Origin: Alteribacillus sp. YIM 98480
GTDB taxonomy: Bacteria > Bacillota > Bacilli > Bacillales > Marinococcaceae
DNA length: 64,000 bases
NCBI RefSeq assembly: GCF_009765375.1
Contig: NZ_VTOK01000008.1
Span: forward strand, 169,202-233,201
Reading direction: 5' to 3'
The notes below the pieces were generated by a model. The model saw nothing but the letters and a program-made list of their open reading frames with translations, did no database searches and was not told the origin of the DNA. The stretch's first letter is position 1, and each line of letters begins with the position of its first letter. Made by a program: the position numbers and the translations under genes. Below are positions 1 to 8,278 of the stretch, piece after piece.

Positions 1-199
1 TTTTCAATTCATAATTCTGTTCATCCTCATAGTAAAGCCCAGTACCGCTGTTCACGTAACAAAATTCAAAGAATGAATGTTTATGTAAGGGGTTATCTTG
101 ATGGTTTGGCTGCGCACCCCAAAAATAGATACGAAAAGAAACATTTTCTCCAGGCAGGTTGATACAGCGTTTTTGTAAATGGCGGACAGATGCGGCCAT
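1..199 (-). CDS. AraC-type regulator, N-terminal cupin part (cut by window edge)
   Basis: A reading frame opens with ATG at 199 and runs off the window, giving 66 residues. A G-rich ribosome site (AAGGGGGGGG) lies 10-20 bases upstream. The stretch HKHSFFEFCYVNSGTGLYY, about 45 residues in, looks like the sugar-binding cupin arm of AraC-family transcription activators, in which a conserved H..F.E..Y..G block precedes the barrel. The DNA-binding HTH domain would lie outside the window. The family call is inference from a short piece; another cupin protein is possible. The gene is separate from the small genes to its right, which are also on the minus strand. Confidence 0.6.
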   Translation of the reverse strand, partial: MAASVRHLQKRCINLPGENVSFRIYFWGAQPNHQDNPLHKHSFFEFCYVNSGTGLYYEDEQNYELK

Positions 200-293
200 G
201 TTCACAGTAATCCCCCCCTTCCTATGTTCGTTCTTAGATAAACAGATCATGGAAGATAGATTAGTTCTAAACTATTGATTTTCAACCTTGTCA

Positions 294-494
294 TTATTTC
301 TTAATATTTTTAAACGCTTCAAGCAGTAATGATAATCCTAAAACGATTACAGAGAAAAATCCTATTAAAGCCAATATAGAAAAAATAAAAGCAAAGCCCT
401 CGAAAAGAGGAGAGTTTAGTGGAATAAACTGAGGCATAACAAGAAAAGAAACACCTATTAAAAAACCTATCAACAAATTTACAGTTCTCTCCAT
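294..494 (-). CDS. Small two-helix membrane protein
   Basis: 66 residues with two hydrophobic stretches, roughly residues 6-24 and 33-58, joined by a short loop with Pro and Asn, then a basic tail ending NIKK. The ATG is preceded by GGAG at about 10 bases, so it looks translated. I do not recognise the family. It is the most downstream of a run of minus-strand microproteins between 294 and 1463, several of them membrane-bound. A role in the envelope is inference only; it has no sequence-level link to a pathway. Confidence 0.5.
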   Translation of the reverse strand: MERTVNLLIGFLIGVSFLVMPQFIPLNSPLFEGFAFIFSILALIGFFSVIVLGLSLLLEAFKNIKK

Positions 495-539
495 TTTTAA
501 GACACTCCATATTTATCTCTTATTTTAGATTGCGCCCTA

Positions 540-773
540 TTACATATCTCTGAGAATTTGCTTTGCTATAGGTTCATCTTCTATTTTTACTGAAAGCTTG
601 GTTACATTGCGCGTCGAATACGATAAGTCACCAGGACCACCAATATCTTTTTGAAACCAAATATTATTTTCTCTTAACGTTTGTTCAACCTTAAATGCTT
701 CACCTGGATATATTGTATGAATAATAACCACAGTTCTTTTTATCCTTAATATCTTTTTAATCCAGTTAAACAA
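540..773 (-). CDS. Small DUF2007-like protein
   Basis: 77 residues, starting at TTG with AAGGAAGG about 8 bases upstream; no ATG fits the frame. A basic N-terminus (FNWIKKILRIKR) is followed by a compact alpha/beta-looking domain with VIIHTIYPGEAFKVEQTL and a C-terminal EDEPIAKQIL. The order strand, helix that scans a region, glycine turn, strand, helix resembles the DUF2007 'putative signal transducing' fold (a ferredoxin-like ACT-size domain). That assignment is by pattern only. Nothing in the context gives a function. Confidence 0.55.
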   Translation of the reverse strand: MFNWIKKILRIKRTVVIIHTIYPGEAFKVEQTLRENNIWFQKDIGGPGDLSYSTRNVTKLSVKIEDEPIAKQILRDM

Positions 774-862
774 ACATAAAACCTTCCTTTATTCCAAAAT
801 CAAAATAACGTAATTATACAAGCTGTCCCTATAACAAGAATAAGTATACCAAGCCGACACTG

Positions 863-967
863 TTAATTAAATCCACCATTATCCCCGTTAGCTGCTTTAT
901 TACATGTAGCAGTTATATTACCAGCTGGATTTTTCTTCATTCCACTTGTCTCATTCTTTCTCTTCAC
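863..967 (-). CDS. Possible 34-residue microprotein
   Basis: A GTG-initiated frame of 34 codons ending in TAA. It is rich in Asn, Gly and Lys (NPAGNITATCN, then GDNGGFN) and has one Cys. The ribosome site is poor. It lies between two other small minus-strand genes, the only contextual support. It may not be translated. Confidence 0.2.
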   Translation of the reverse strand: MKRKNETSGMKKNPAGNITATCNKAANGDNGGFN

Positions 968-1016
968 TCACTTTAATAGCGATGTATAAATTGCCGCACC
1001 CGCTTCCTCTTAACTC

Positions 1017-1193
1017 CTAATTATTCTTCATTTCACTCATTTCATGTTCCAATTGAACCATTCGGGCTTCTACATCCTCTACCTTTTTCTTGTTAGGACG
1101 TATCCGATTTTTCATGAATGCAATGAGGGCTAAAAACAACACAACATAGAACATGAAACCCGTAACAATTACTTCACTACGGTCACTCCTCAT
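1017..1193 (-). CDS. Small membrane protein with helical tail
   Basis: 58 residues from ATG at 1193: one transmembrane segment (about residues 9-26, VTGFMFYVVLFLALIAFM), a basic stop-transfer patch (KNRIRPNKKK), then an amphipathic acidic helix with regular spacing (VEDVEARMVQLEHEMSEM) that could form a short coiled coil. The ribosome site is weak, so the start is uncertain. The layout resembles small Bacillus DUF4083-type proteins (one membrane helix plus a coiled coil), but identity is not established. It lies between other microprotein genes on the same strand. Confidence 0.5.
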   Translation of the reverse strand: MRSDRSEVIVTGFMFYVVLFLALIAFMKNRIRPNKKKVEDVEARMVQLEHEMSEMKNN

Positions 1194-1304
1194 GCTTTTT
1201 TCTGTTAAAACGCCATTTTTTTCCCTAAATTGCCCTTAATGAATGTTCTTTAAAAAATCGCAAAACCTTTTCTTAAATGTACTCATTCACTGGACATCTA
1301 ACTA

Positions 1305-1463
1305 CTACTTTCCCCTTTTAATCTCATCAACAATCACACTTAATTGATCGCTGATACGTACTAATATGCCAGCTGATACCCCAATTAAAGCACCTAGTGG
1401 ACCATAAGATACAAAACCTATAACGCCGCCAATTATTACCCAAACAAGTAATATTATATTCAC
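1305..1463 (-). CDS. Small glycine-rich membrane protein
   Basis: 52 residues from GTG, with an excellent ribosome site (GGAGGTG, 4 bases before the start), which makes translation likely. The first 35 residues are hydrophobic and glycine-rich (IIGGVIGFVSYGPLGALIG), consistent with one long or two short membrane helices, followed by a cytoplasmic-looking tail ISDQLSVIVDEIKRGK. No family recognised. It lies about 40 bases downstream of the ABC-operon membrane protein at 1504-2187 and could be read through from that operon. Confidence 0.6.
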   Translation of the reverse strand: MNIILLVWVIIGGVIGFVSYGPLGALIGVSAGILVRISDQLSVIVDEIKRGK

Positions 1464-1503
1464 AAAGCACCTCCGTACAGAAAGTTCGTCTTCATTTCAT
1501 CTA

Positions 1504-2187
1504 TTATTCATTCACATATTGGACTTGATAAGAATCCATGTTAACATTCAAGTCTTTTGGAACACGCAAATAAATCAGGGTACTTCCGAGGACAAGGGAT
1601 GAATTTTCAAATACATTTATTTTTTCCGAACCCTGATTAAACGGAAATTCTTCCTTAAAAGCCGAGTATTCCAGACGATCCTCTTCTGGGTTTCTAATAA
1701 TAAGAGCTGTTTCTGTTTGTTGAATGGAAGGATTACGTGCTGGTTCTGCCATTTTCCCCTCGATACTCGAAGGAGTTTGATAATAATCCGCTTCGATGAC
1801 CTGATCATTTTCCTCTTTTCTTTCCATAAGTATATCTGTCCCGTTCACGCTATTATCAGGGGTTTCTATCGAAAGTTGACTCTCTTCGTATTCAAATGTC
1901 CATTGTTTTTTTCTGTAATCCTTGTTTATATCCTCGTCCTTTCCTTCACGTGCTGCTGCCTGCAGCTTTTGGGCTTCCTGTTCTGCGATTTCAGCACTTA
2001 TTTCTTCATCCGTTCCATTATCTTCTCCTGCGATAAGAAAAAACAAAGCACTTGAAAAAAGCAAAACAGCTGCATACCCGCCAAAAAGCCATAAATCTCC
2101 TTTTCCATTCAGCGGTCTTTTTTTAACAAGAACCGTAGCAAGAACTAAAACGAAAACAACCGGAAAAAACATGAGGAACATACTCAT
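1504..2187 (-). CDS. Membrane protein with extracytoplasmic domain, ABC operon
   Basis: 227 residues: two N-terminal membrane helices (about 3-21 and 32-52), then a long acidic, Gln/Glu-rich stretch and a C-terminal domain that ends in a hydrophobic strand series (SSLVLGSTLIYLRVPKDL). Its start overlaps the stop of the permease gene upstream by four bases (ATGA), so the two are translationally coupled. The order ATPase, permease, third membrane protein recalls the ytr-type transporter operons of Bacillus, in which an accessory membrane subunit follows the permease. I do not recognise this subunit from sequence; a role as permease accessory or substrate-sensing domain is inference. Confidence 0.7.
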   Translation of the reverse strand: MSMFLMFFPVVFVLVLATVLVKKRPLNGKGDLWLFGGYAAVLLFSSALFFLIAGEDNGTDEEISAEIAEQEAQKLQAAAREGKDEDINKDYRKKQWTFEYEESQLSIETPDNSVNGTDILMERKEENDQVIEADYYQTPSSIEGKMAEPARNPSIQQTETALIIRNPEEDRLEYSAFKEEFPFNQGSEKINVFENSSLVLGSTLIYLRVPKDLNVNMDSYQVQYVNE

Positions 2188-2933
2188 TTTTTAACCTCCA
2201 ACTGATTGGACAGAAACATAGCTGCAGCAAAAATAATGCATGCGGATCCTATCATTTTACTGAAAAAGAGAAAAGTCGAAGCTTCCTCAAAAAAGAATCT
2301 ATAGAACACCTGCAAAATCGTGCCCTCACCAGCCCCTTGGACAATTAAAAGACCCATTAATGCAGCAGGCAGAATAAACGCGAACCATCTATACCATTGC
2401 GCCATCATTCCAGCTAAATAACCGAACGAGCTAATAAAGAAAATAATTAAAACAGCGGTCGCCATGCCTCGCGCAAAGGTCAGAGGATCCGCAGCCGCAC
2501 CGGTACCAAGAATTTCGTCTGCCAAGATGTAATACACCAGTACTTTCAATAAAAATCCAGAAAAAACAGCGGTTATGCCGCCTGCTATGCTGGCCGTAAA
2601 TAGAAACGCAACCGATGAAAGATTACTGCTTATTCTGTTTGTAACAAAATGAAAGCCATCCTCTCTATAAGCTGTCGTCGTCAAAAGCAGGGCACAAATA
2701 AACCCCCAAATCGATGTGAAGACAATCACCATATCTGCTGAATAATACGTTATGTTTATGTTCATTCCGTACGCTGACGTTCCCCTGGATGCCGTTCCGG
2801 AAAAAGATAACAAAATGCCAAGCAGCTGTATTATAACGAGTGAGCTGAACACACTAACATAAGCTTTCATTTTAAATAAATACTGCTGCCATATTATTTT
2901 TGCAGCATTATTCCCTGTTAAATACATCATCAA
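2184..2933 (-). CDS. ABC transporter permease
   Basis: 249 residues, almost entirely hydrophobic, with about six membrane helices: near residues 22-43, 65-90, 105-135, 150-178, 185-205 and 222-243. The arrangement fits ABC-2-type export permeases. The ATG start lies inside the 3' end of the ATPase gene (26-base overlap) behind AAAGGGAG, and the stop overlaps the next gene by four bases, so ATPase, permease and the 227-residue protein form one operon. Together with the adjacent ATPase it would move an unknown substrate, often a drug, peptide or lipid in this class. Substrate unknown. Confidence 0.8.
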   Translation of the reverse strand: MMMYLTGNNAAKIIWQQYLFKMKAYVSVFSSLVIIQLLGILLSFSGTASRGTSAYGMNINITYYSADMVIVFTSIWGFICALLLTTTAYREDGFHFVTNRISSNLSSVAFLFTASIAGGITAVFSGFLLKVLVYYILADEILGTGAAADPLTFARGMATAVLIIFFISSFGYLAGMMAQWYRWFAFILPAALMGLLIVQGAGEGTILQVFYRFFFEEASTFLFFSKMIGSACIIFAAAMFLSNQLEVKK

Positions 2934-3810
2934 TGCTCCCTTTCTCCTCAGAGGTCATATATATGCACGCATCGTTTGCAGAAACAGGTGAAATACGAAT
3001 ACCTGAGAGTTTCATTTTTTCTTTTTCATTCCCAGTGAAGTTATTCTCCAACGCAAGAAATACCTCTTCTTGACCTATTTTTCTCGTATGTAATATGTCT
3101 CGATTTATAACCCATGGATAAACGATGTCTATTTTTCCAGTCAGCCCGACCAGTCGTTCTTTCAAGTTATCCATTGGCAGGTGAAGGTATTTTTCACCTT
3201 CTTTTATGAGCAGTACCTCTTCTAATATGTCTTCGGCTTCCTCTAGATAATGGGTGGATAGAATAATCGTCCGCGGATAAGTAATAGTATCTTTTAATAA
3301 CGCTCTGTAAAAGTCTTTGCGGACAGATGCATCCATACCTGTCGTCGGTTCATCAAATATAGTAAGTGGACACCTGGCAGCTAAGCCTACAATCATGTTA
3401 AATGTACTTTTCTTCCCCTTAGAAAGATTTGTATGCGATTGTTTAGCATCCAAATCAAAATAGGCAATCAAACGATGCGCTAGTTCTTTATCCCAGTTTT
3501 CATAAAAGCGTTCCCCTTGCTGTAAAATATCGATTAAGGTAAAACTAGAAGGAAAATTCATTTGATCGTCTATAAAAATGGTGTTAGCAGAAACAACAAG
3601 ATTATTAAACGGACGCTTCGAAAATACGTTGACCTCACCCGAAGATTCTTTTAAAAAACCTGCCAGTATCTTCAACAATGTCGTTTTCCCTGCTCCGTTT
3701 CTTCCGATAAGGCCGACGACTTTATTTTCTTCAATAGAAAACGAAAGAGGATGAATCGCTTTTTTCCGCTTATATTTTTTCGTTACACCCCGGCACTCAA
3801 TCACATTCAT
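2908..3810 (-). CDS. ABC transporter ATP-binding protein
   Basis: 300 residues with a full nucleotide-binding domain: Walker A GRNGAGKTTLL near residue 36, signature LSKGKKS near 130, Walker B LTIFDEPTTGMD near 150 and H-loop STHY near 190. The signature has K where Gly-Gln is more usual (LSGGQ), as in the YtrB/BcrA-like group. A C-terminal extension of about 90 residues follows. AAGGGGAAA lies just before the ATG. First gene of the operon; no GntR-type regulator is present upstream, unlike in the B. subtilis ytr operon. Likely powers the neighbouring permease; substrate unknown. Confidence 0.85.
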   Translation of the reverse strand: MNVIECRGVTKKYKRKKAIHPLSFSIEENKVVGLIGRNGAGKTTLLKILAGFLKESSGEVNVFSKRPFNNLVVSANTIFIDDQMNFPSSFTLIDILQQGERFYENWDKELAHRLIAYFDLDAKQSHTNLSKGKKSTFNMIVGLAARCPLTIFDEPTTGMDASVRKDFYRALLKDTITYPRTIILSTHYLEEAEDILEEVLLIKEGEKYLHLPMDNLKERLVGLTGKIDIVYPWVINRDILHTRKIGQEEVFLALENNFTGNEKEKMKLSGIRISPVSANDACIYMTSEEKGSIDDVFNRE

Positions 3811-3910
3811 TTCGATTTCCCCTTGCTGTTAAGATTTGAAATAAAGAGAAAAATTTGAGCTGTATAATGTTCAAAAAGACTTATCTCACCTGAATGAATT
3901 TCAAATGATT

Positions 3911-4020
3911 AAATTTCCTCGTTATCATTCGATTTTCGCTTCAGGCGAACGCTTTCCGCTGCAATCGATTTAATATTCGTTTTTGATAATTGAAATAGCA
4001 CGTATGAAATGGATTCACCT
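3911..4020. repeat. Dispersed intergenic repeat, copy 1 (family B)
   Basis: About 105 bases that recur at 53673-53781 with roughly 85% identity by eye. The shared core includes TCGATTTTCGCTTCAGGCG, ACGCTTTCCGCT and GTTTTTGATAAT. No open frame crosses it. It sits upstream of the ABC operon. Confidence 0.75.
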
Positions 4021-4100
4021 TATAATTTATTTTACGGAGTTACATTTATTTGGTTTCAGATCGTTTAAAGGAACAATAAACCAGAAAGGAATGGTGCAGT

Positions 4101-4241
4101 TTGTCTTCTCTGAAAAATAAAATCTTAAATAATTTTGGGGTAACGGAAGAAAATTGGAAAAGGTGCGATAAAAGTATCTTGCTGCGTTTTTATAGGTTCT
4201 TAAAGATAAGGACGGAACAGAGCCGCACTGGGGCAATTTAA
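4101..4241 (+). CDS. Possible small gene or gene remnant
   Basis: A TTG-initiated frame of 46 codons with AAGGAA about ten bases upstream. The protein would be basic and helical (LKNKILNNFGVTEENWKRCD, then LLRFYRFLK). The composition looks protein-like, unlike the opposite frames, but the ORF is short and bounded by two dispersed repeats, so it may be a remnant of a longer gene. Family not recognised. Confidence 0.3.
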   Translation: MSSLKNKILNNFGVTEENWKRCDKSILLRFYRFLKIRTEQSRTGAI

Positions 4242-4281
4242 GTATGTAAAAAAGGAAGTGTTGAAAACGTCTTTGTTCAAA

Positions 4282-4440
4282 GGTAAGAAAGTATAGATTT
4301 TTGGCGTTTTACATGTCTAGCGCAAGCGCCTACTAGCTCGGGATTCCTTCGGTTCGTCAATGGAAAGCAAAGATCAGCTTTCCATGTGCCGCCCCTCCAG
4401 GACTTGTCGCTCGTGAGCAAGGCGCTTGTACTTTTCTTAT
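4282..4440. repeat. Mosaic intergenic element, short form (copy 1, family A)
   Basis: Runs from GGTAAGAAAGTATAG to GGCGCTTGTACTTTTCTTA. It contains GGCGTTTTACATGTCTAGCG and CGCTCGTGAGCAAGG. The same element in opposite orientation lies at 36571-36728, and longer relatives at 30044, 45257 and 48222 share both ends. The ends (AAGAAAAGCGCAAGCGCC and its complement) give it a MITE-like look, but no target duplication is evident to me. Confidence 0.75.
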
Positions 4441-4485
4441 GTAAAAGTCAACACGTTGCAGCGGCAGCATTTAGACTTCCTATTT

Positions 4486-4520
4486 AAAACAGCTCCCCTA
4501 TGAAAGGAGAGCTGTTTTTA
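4486..4520 (-). terminator. Terminator of tagO
   Basis: Inverted repeat AAAACAGCTC/GAGCTGTTTT with a short loop directly after the tagO stop. T-rich on both strands, so it may work in both directions. Confidence 0.8.
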
Positions 4521-5579
4521 TTAAGGCCGTTTTGGCGTATTTGAAAATTTATTTACAAGCTTTAACATCGGGCGGTAACTATGGCTAACCAATCCGATGC
4601 GTTCTGCCATCAACTCAATTCCAATTAGGAGCATCATCATAATAACAAGAGATACCCACAAAGTGGAAATGGTGAAAATAACCGCAGATAAACCGAAAAA
4701 TGCACTTAAAGCGTATATTATCAAAACGGTTTGACGATGAGAATAACCAAGACGCAGCAGACAATGGTGCAAGTGTGACTTATCAGGTGCTGCGAGCGGC
4801 TGTTTGTTTACGACACGGCGGATAATCGCAAAAAAAGTGTCGGAAATAGGAACCGCAAGAATAATGACCGGTACAACGAGAGAAAATATGGTTACATTTT
4901 TAAAACCTAGCAGGGATATAACCCCGATCATAAACCCTAAAAACAGGGCGCCGGTGTCTCCCATAAATATTTTTGCCGGGTTAAAGTTGTGCACTAAAAA
5001 TCCTAACGTTCCACCTAAGAGTGCAATTCCAAGAGCAACAATAAAAATGTCTCCTTGGATAATGGCAAGCACAGAAATCGTTGCCAAAACAATCGAAGAA
5101 ACACCAGCTGCAAGACCGTCTAAACCATCGATAAGGTTGATGGCATTAGTAATTCCAATAATCCATAACAAGGTGATCGGTATGCTGAACCAGCCAAGCT
5201 CCAGCCTTCCATCAAACGGAAGGTTTATAAACTGAATCTGCACGCCCCCTGCTACTACAATTACGGCTGCAGCAATCTGGCCGAGAAGCTTCCATTTTGC
5301 TGATAACTCGGTAAGATCATCGAGAAAACCTGTCAAAATGATAATGGTCCCCGCCACCAGAATGTATGGCATATACGCATTTTCCGGCTGTAAAATCAAC
5401 AGCCCGGCCAAAAAAGCAGCGTATACAGAAAGTCCTCCTATTCTGGCCATAGCACCTTTATGCACTTTTCGATGATTTGGCTGATCTGTTGCTCCAATTT
5501 TAAATGCTAATTTTTTTACGAGTGGAGTTAAAAACAATGATATTAAAAAACATGAAATAAGTGCTAATGCGGTCGTCAT
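4521..5579 (-). CDS. tagO: Undecaprenyl-phosphate GlcNAc-1-phosphate transferase (TagO/WecA type)
   Basis: 352 residues, polytopic (about ten or eleven helices), of the MraY/WecA/TagO superfamily. It transfers a sugar-1-phosphate from UDP-sugar to undecaprenyl phosphate, the first membrane step of wall teichoic acid or secondary cell wall polymer synthesis. Diagnostic motifs are visible: DDLTELSAKWK (metal-binding Asp pair), NAINLIDGLDGLAAG, MGDTGALFLGF and the cytoplasmic HLHHCLLRLG loop. Start at ATG with GAGGG upstream. Transcribed away from the SpoIID gene and in the same direction as the polysaccharide cluster to its right, whose product it probably initiates. UDP-GlcNAc as donor is inferred from the family, not shown. 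Confidence 0.92.
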   Translation of the reverse strand: MTTALALISCFLISLFLTPLVKKLAFKIGATDQPNHRKVHKGAMARIGGLSVYAAFLAGLLILQPENAYMPYILVAGTIIILTGFLDDLTELSAKWKLLGQIAAAVIVVAGGVQIQFINLPFDGRLELGWFSIPITLLWIIGITNAINLIDGLDGLAAGVSSIVLATISVLAIIQGDIFIVALGIALLGGTLGFLVHNFNPAKIFMGDTGALFLGFMIGVISLLGFKNVTIFSLVVPVIILAVPISDTFFAIIRRVVNKQPLAAPDKSHLHHCLLRLGYSHRQTVLIIYALSAFFGLSAVIFTISTLWVSLVIMMMLLIGIELMAERIGLVSHSYRPMLKLVNKFSNTPKRP

Positions 5580-5923
5580 TTTGACCCTCCTTCATTACCG
5601 TTGCCTAAACTTTGATCTTTTATAATAATTTTTTTGCATTTTTTTATGGTTTTAAAAAAATAAGTCGATTTGGCTTACAAATTGTCTATGAATCTAGTCG
5701 AATTTTCCATATTGATTTTATCCACTTCCGAATTATATCATAAAATGTTCCAACTCGGAGTTATTCACACAAATTTACAAAGATTTTTCAATTCTTTTCA
5801 CTCTGATTCGTTAGACGATACTTTGCTGGGAAACGTCACAATTAATCTACATATATTTATGAAAATTTATCCTTCCTATACCATTATTTAGTGGTTATGT
5901 ATCTTTTATACAACCAATAGAGG

Positions 5924-5932
5924 TGGTATAAT
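5924..5932 (+). promoter_or_regulatory. Extended -10 promoter for the 6026 gene
   Basis: TGGTATAAT is a perfect extended -10 (TGN-TATAAT), 94 bases before the start codon at 6026. The -35 region (TTTATA at 5905-5910, 16-base spacer) is poor, as is usual for extended -10 promoters. The rest of the 5580-6025 gap is AT-rich; I see no gene in it. Confidence 0.6.
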
Positions 5933-6025
5933 GCACTAGAAATAACATTCTATTAATCTTTCATATTCCCTTTCCTATTGTAAAAACAAACACTAATTTT
6001 TTCGAAAAAAGGAGGTACGTATATT

Positions 6026-6247
6026 ATGAAAAAATGGTTTTTCGCCGGAGCAGCAAGCTCCATTATTGCACTTGGTCTCGTTGTAAAAACACCAGCTGTT
6101 GCTCAATCAGAACCTGTTCTTGCCAGCGTCGATTGGGTGATCTCTCAAATTGAACCGTTAGAAGACCGTATTGCAGACCTTGAAGACCGCATCGACGAGC
6201 TTGAAGGTGAAGTTGAAGACCTAAAAAATGAACAGGAAATGGACTAA
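6026..6247 (+). CDS. Small secreted coiled-coil protein
   Basis: 73 residues. A Sec signal peptide (KK, hydrophobic core, likely cleavage after AVA near residue 26) precedes a short acidic mature part. Its last 35 residues are a heptad-patterned helix (QIEPLEDRIADLEDRIDEL and on) with Leu/Ile every three to four residues, a dimeric coiled coil in appearance. Excellent ribosome site AAAGGAGG. The SpoIID-family gene follows 36 bases later on the same strand, so the two are probably co-transcribed. I infer that the small protein partners or scaffolds the wall enzyme at the cell surface; this is not established. Confidence 0.75.
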   Translation: MKKWFFAGAASSIIALGLVVKTPAVAQSEPVLASVDWVISQIEPLEDRIADLEDRIDELEGEVEDLKNEQEMD

Positions 6248-6283
6248 GTTCCACCCTATACATAGAAGAAAGGATTAATAATA

Positions 6284-7720
6284 ATGTATAAAAAAATGAT
6301 CGGAGCTCTTCTTTCTGTTCCTCTGCTCGCTTGGAGTACTGGCGGGGCTGATGCAGCAGAGCCACAAGAATTGTACAACGAGCCGATGACGATCAAACTC
6401 GTTCCATCTTCTAATTTTAATGTGAATATTCACGGTTCTTATGAATTAATTGACTTAGAGGATGGCGAATCTGTGGAGATCGATAATGACATGCAATTTC
6501 GTTACGGAACTGAAAAGGTTACCATTAAACTATCCGATGATGTAAGCGAAACCTCTTCAGAAGGGTATGTACTGCAGGAGGACGGGCCTTCTAGCAGCAA
6601 TTATGTTTCGATTTCTTCGGTAGAACGGGCTGGGACTTCCTTTCAGGAAACGAATTACCGAGGCTCGTTTATTATAGAACCGGAAGAAAAACGGGATCCG
6701 AGCGGAGCAGATGATGCAGAAGAACAAAACAAAGACAATGATGATGAAGAGAAAACAGTTGACCGGCTGCAGCTTTATAACGTACTTGACTTAGAAGATT
6801 ATTTAAAAGGTGTCGTACCTCATGAAATGTCGGCTTCTTGGCCTAGTGAAGCATTAAAAGCACAAGCTGTTGCTGCTAGAAATTACGGAAAAGTAAATAT
6901 GGATGCCAATGATTTTCTTTATGACACCGTGACTCATCAGGTTTATCACGGTCTTTCTGGAGAAGCAAGCGCTAGTAATGCTGCCATTAGAGACACTGAA
7001 GGTTTGTACGCTGTACATAACGGCTCGTTAATCTACGCTTATTTTCATGCCAGCTCCGGCGGTTATACGGACAACAGCGAAAACGTATGGAGCAGTAAAG
7101 TTCCATATATTAGAGCAGTCGATGACCCTTATGACAATCACAGTGCAAACTCTAATACAAACTGGACAGTTGATTTATCAAGAGAAGATGCTGACGAGGC
7201 GATTTTTCCAAGCAGCAATTGGGAACTTACCAAGCTAGAAATCATTGAAAAAAGTGATGCTGGCCGTGTGCAAAAAATGAGAGCAACTGGCAGCAACAGA
7301 GAGACAGGAGAAGAACAAGTCAAAACTTTGCCAGAGGACTCCTCTCCAGATTCCCTGCGCTGGTCGCTTGGTACTACGCTGAAAAGTACAATGTTCGATG
7401 TTAGTGAAGAAGAAAGCAGCGGTGTAAAAGTAAAAACAGCAGATGGAACAGAAGAATCCTATGACAGTGCCATAGGAATGGAAATGCGTCTAGGCGACGG
7501 TACGGATGAAGTTGTTTCTTATGAAAATCTAGCTGTCCGTACATCTAACGGGGTGGAATATGTAGGAACCGCTCCTTCTTCTTATACAATAGAAGGAAAA
7601 GGATACGGACACGGTCTTGGCATGAGTCAGTGGGGTGCGTATAAAATGGCTCAAGACGGACACAGTTTCCGAGAAATTTTGAAGCATTATTATACAGATA
7701 TTGATATCGTTGAGAGATAG
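6284..7720 (+). CDS. SpoIID/LytB-family cell-wall protein
   Basis: 478 residues with a signal peptide (about 1-24). After an N-terminal beta-rich region and an acidic linker, the SpoIID domain starts near residue 160: VVPHEMSASWPSEALKAQAV contains the Glu (VPHEM) that is catalytic in SpoIID lytic transglycosylases. It continues with AYFHASSGGYT and ends with GKGYGHGLGMSQWGAY and the C-terminal HYYTDI. SpoIID cleaves denuded glycan strands during engulfment; LytB stimulates the vegetative amidase LytC. No stage-II sporulation neighbours are present, so a vegetative, LytB-like role beside the SLH amidases is more likely (inference). A strong terminator follows. Confidence 0.88.
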   Translation: MYKKMIGALLSVPLLAWSTGGADAAEPQELYNEPMTIKLVPSSNFNVNIHGSYELIDLEDGESVEIDNDMQFRYGTEKVTIKLSDDVSETSSEGYVLQEDGPSSSNYVSISSVERAGTSFQETNYRGSFIIEPEEKRDPSGADDAEEQNKDNDDEEKTVDRLQLYNVLDLEDYLKGVVPHEMSASWPSEALKAQAVAARNYGKVNMDANDFLYDTVTHQVYHGLSGEASASNAAIRDTEGLYAVHNGSLIYAYFHASSGGYTDNSENVWSSKVPYIRAVDDPYDNHSANSNTNWTVDLSREDADEAIFPSSNWELTKLEIIEKSDAGRVQKMRATGSNRETGEEQVKTLPEDSSPDSLRWSLGTTLKSTMFDVSEEESSGVKVKTADGTEESYDSAIGMEMRLGDGTDEVVSYENLAVRTSNGVEYVGTAPSSYTIEGKGYGHGLGMSQWGAYKMAQDGHSFREILKHYYTDIDIVER

Positions 7721-7730
7721 ATTCATAGAT

Positions 7731-7771
7731 AAAGAGCTGGCGCGTATTTATTACGTGTTCAGCTCTTTTTT
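7731..7771 (+). terminator. Terminator of the SpoIID-family gene
   Basis: AAAGAGCTG ... CAGCTCTTTTTT, a nine-pair stem followed by six T, just after the stop codon. Confidence 0.85.
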
Positions 7772-7838
7772 GTTCGTATTCTGTCCTTTCGTATTTACAG
7801 ATAACGTTGTCGATTTCACCAGCAGGTCATATGTTTTT

Positions 7839-7850
7839 GGGTCTGACCCC
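7839..7850. repeat. GGGTCTGACCCC palindrome (REP-like), copy 1
   Basis: Followed by ACAT. Three further copies, at 8095, 8266 and 39129, share GGGTCTGRCCCYNCAT. An imperfect palindrome that could form a small hairpin in single-stranded DNA. Confidence 0.6.
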
Positions 7851-8094
7851 ACATATTTTTTCAGCAGGTGGTGTACTGCTTTATTGAGTTATACACATGT
7901 TTATATTTTTTGTTTTACTTTCCTGGAGTTATGCACAACGATGGGTTTGATCTTATGTTGGAATAATTAGGAGCTGGCTGCGTTTATGCACAAATTTTTC
8001 CAAGTTATGCACATGGTTTCTTTGTTATATGTTCTGCTTTCTCGGATTTATGCACATTTTTCTTTTTTATGGGCCACCAGCAGCTATGGCCTGG

Positions 8095-8105
8095 GGGTCT
8101 GACCC
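8095..8105. repeat. GGGTCTGACCC palindrome, copy 2
   Basis: Within the DnaA-box array, followed by TCCATA. Same family as the copies at 7839, 8266 and 39129. Confidence 0.55.
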
Positions 8106-8265
8106 TCCATACTTATGGGAGTACTGTGGAAGGTTCGTGGCTCTCTTCTTGTTTTTTCCACCGTTTTCTATGACTTATGCACATCCTTCCCTTTTTTATG
8201 CGCCACTTTCCAAGACTTACGCATCGTTTTTCTCTTTTTATGCACAAAGACCCTACTTCCAGTAT

Positions 8266-8278
8266 AGGGTCTGGCCCT
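8266..8278. repeat. AGGGTCTGGCCCT palindrome, copy 3
   Basis: Within the DnaA-box array, followed by TCATA. The central G/A varies between copies while the arms keep pairing. Confidence 0.55.

Noticed and set aside
4027..4236. 69-codon minus-strand frame
   Set aside because: Composition is unlike neighbours; the plus-strand frame at 4101-4241 is the better, still weak, candidate.
5670..5891. 73-codon plus-strand frame in the tagO upstream gap
   Set aside because: No ribosome site and AT-driven composition; the region is more likely regulatory.
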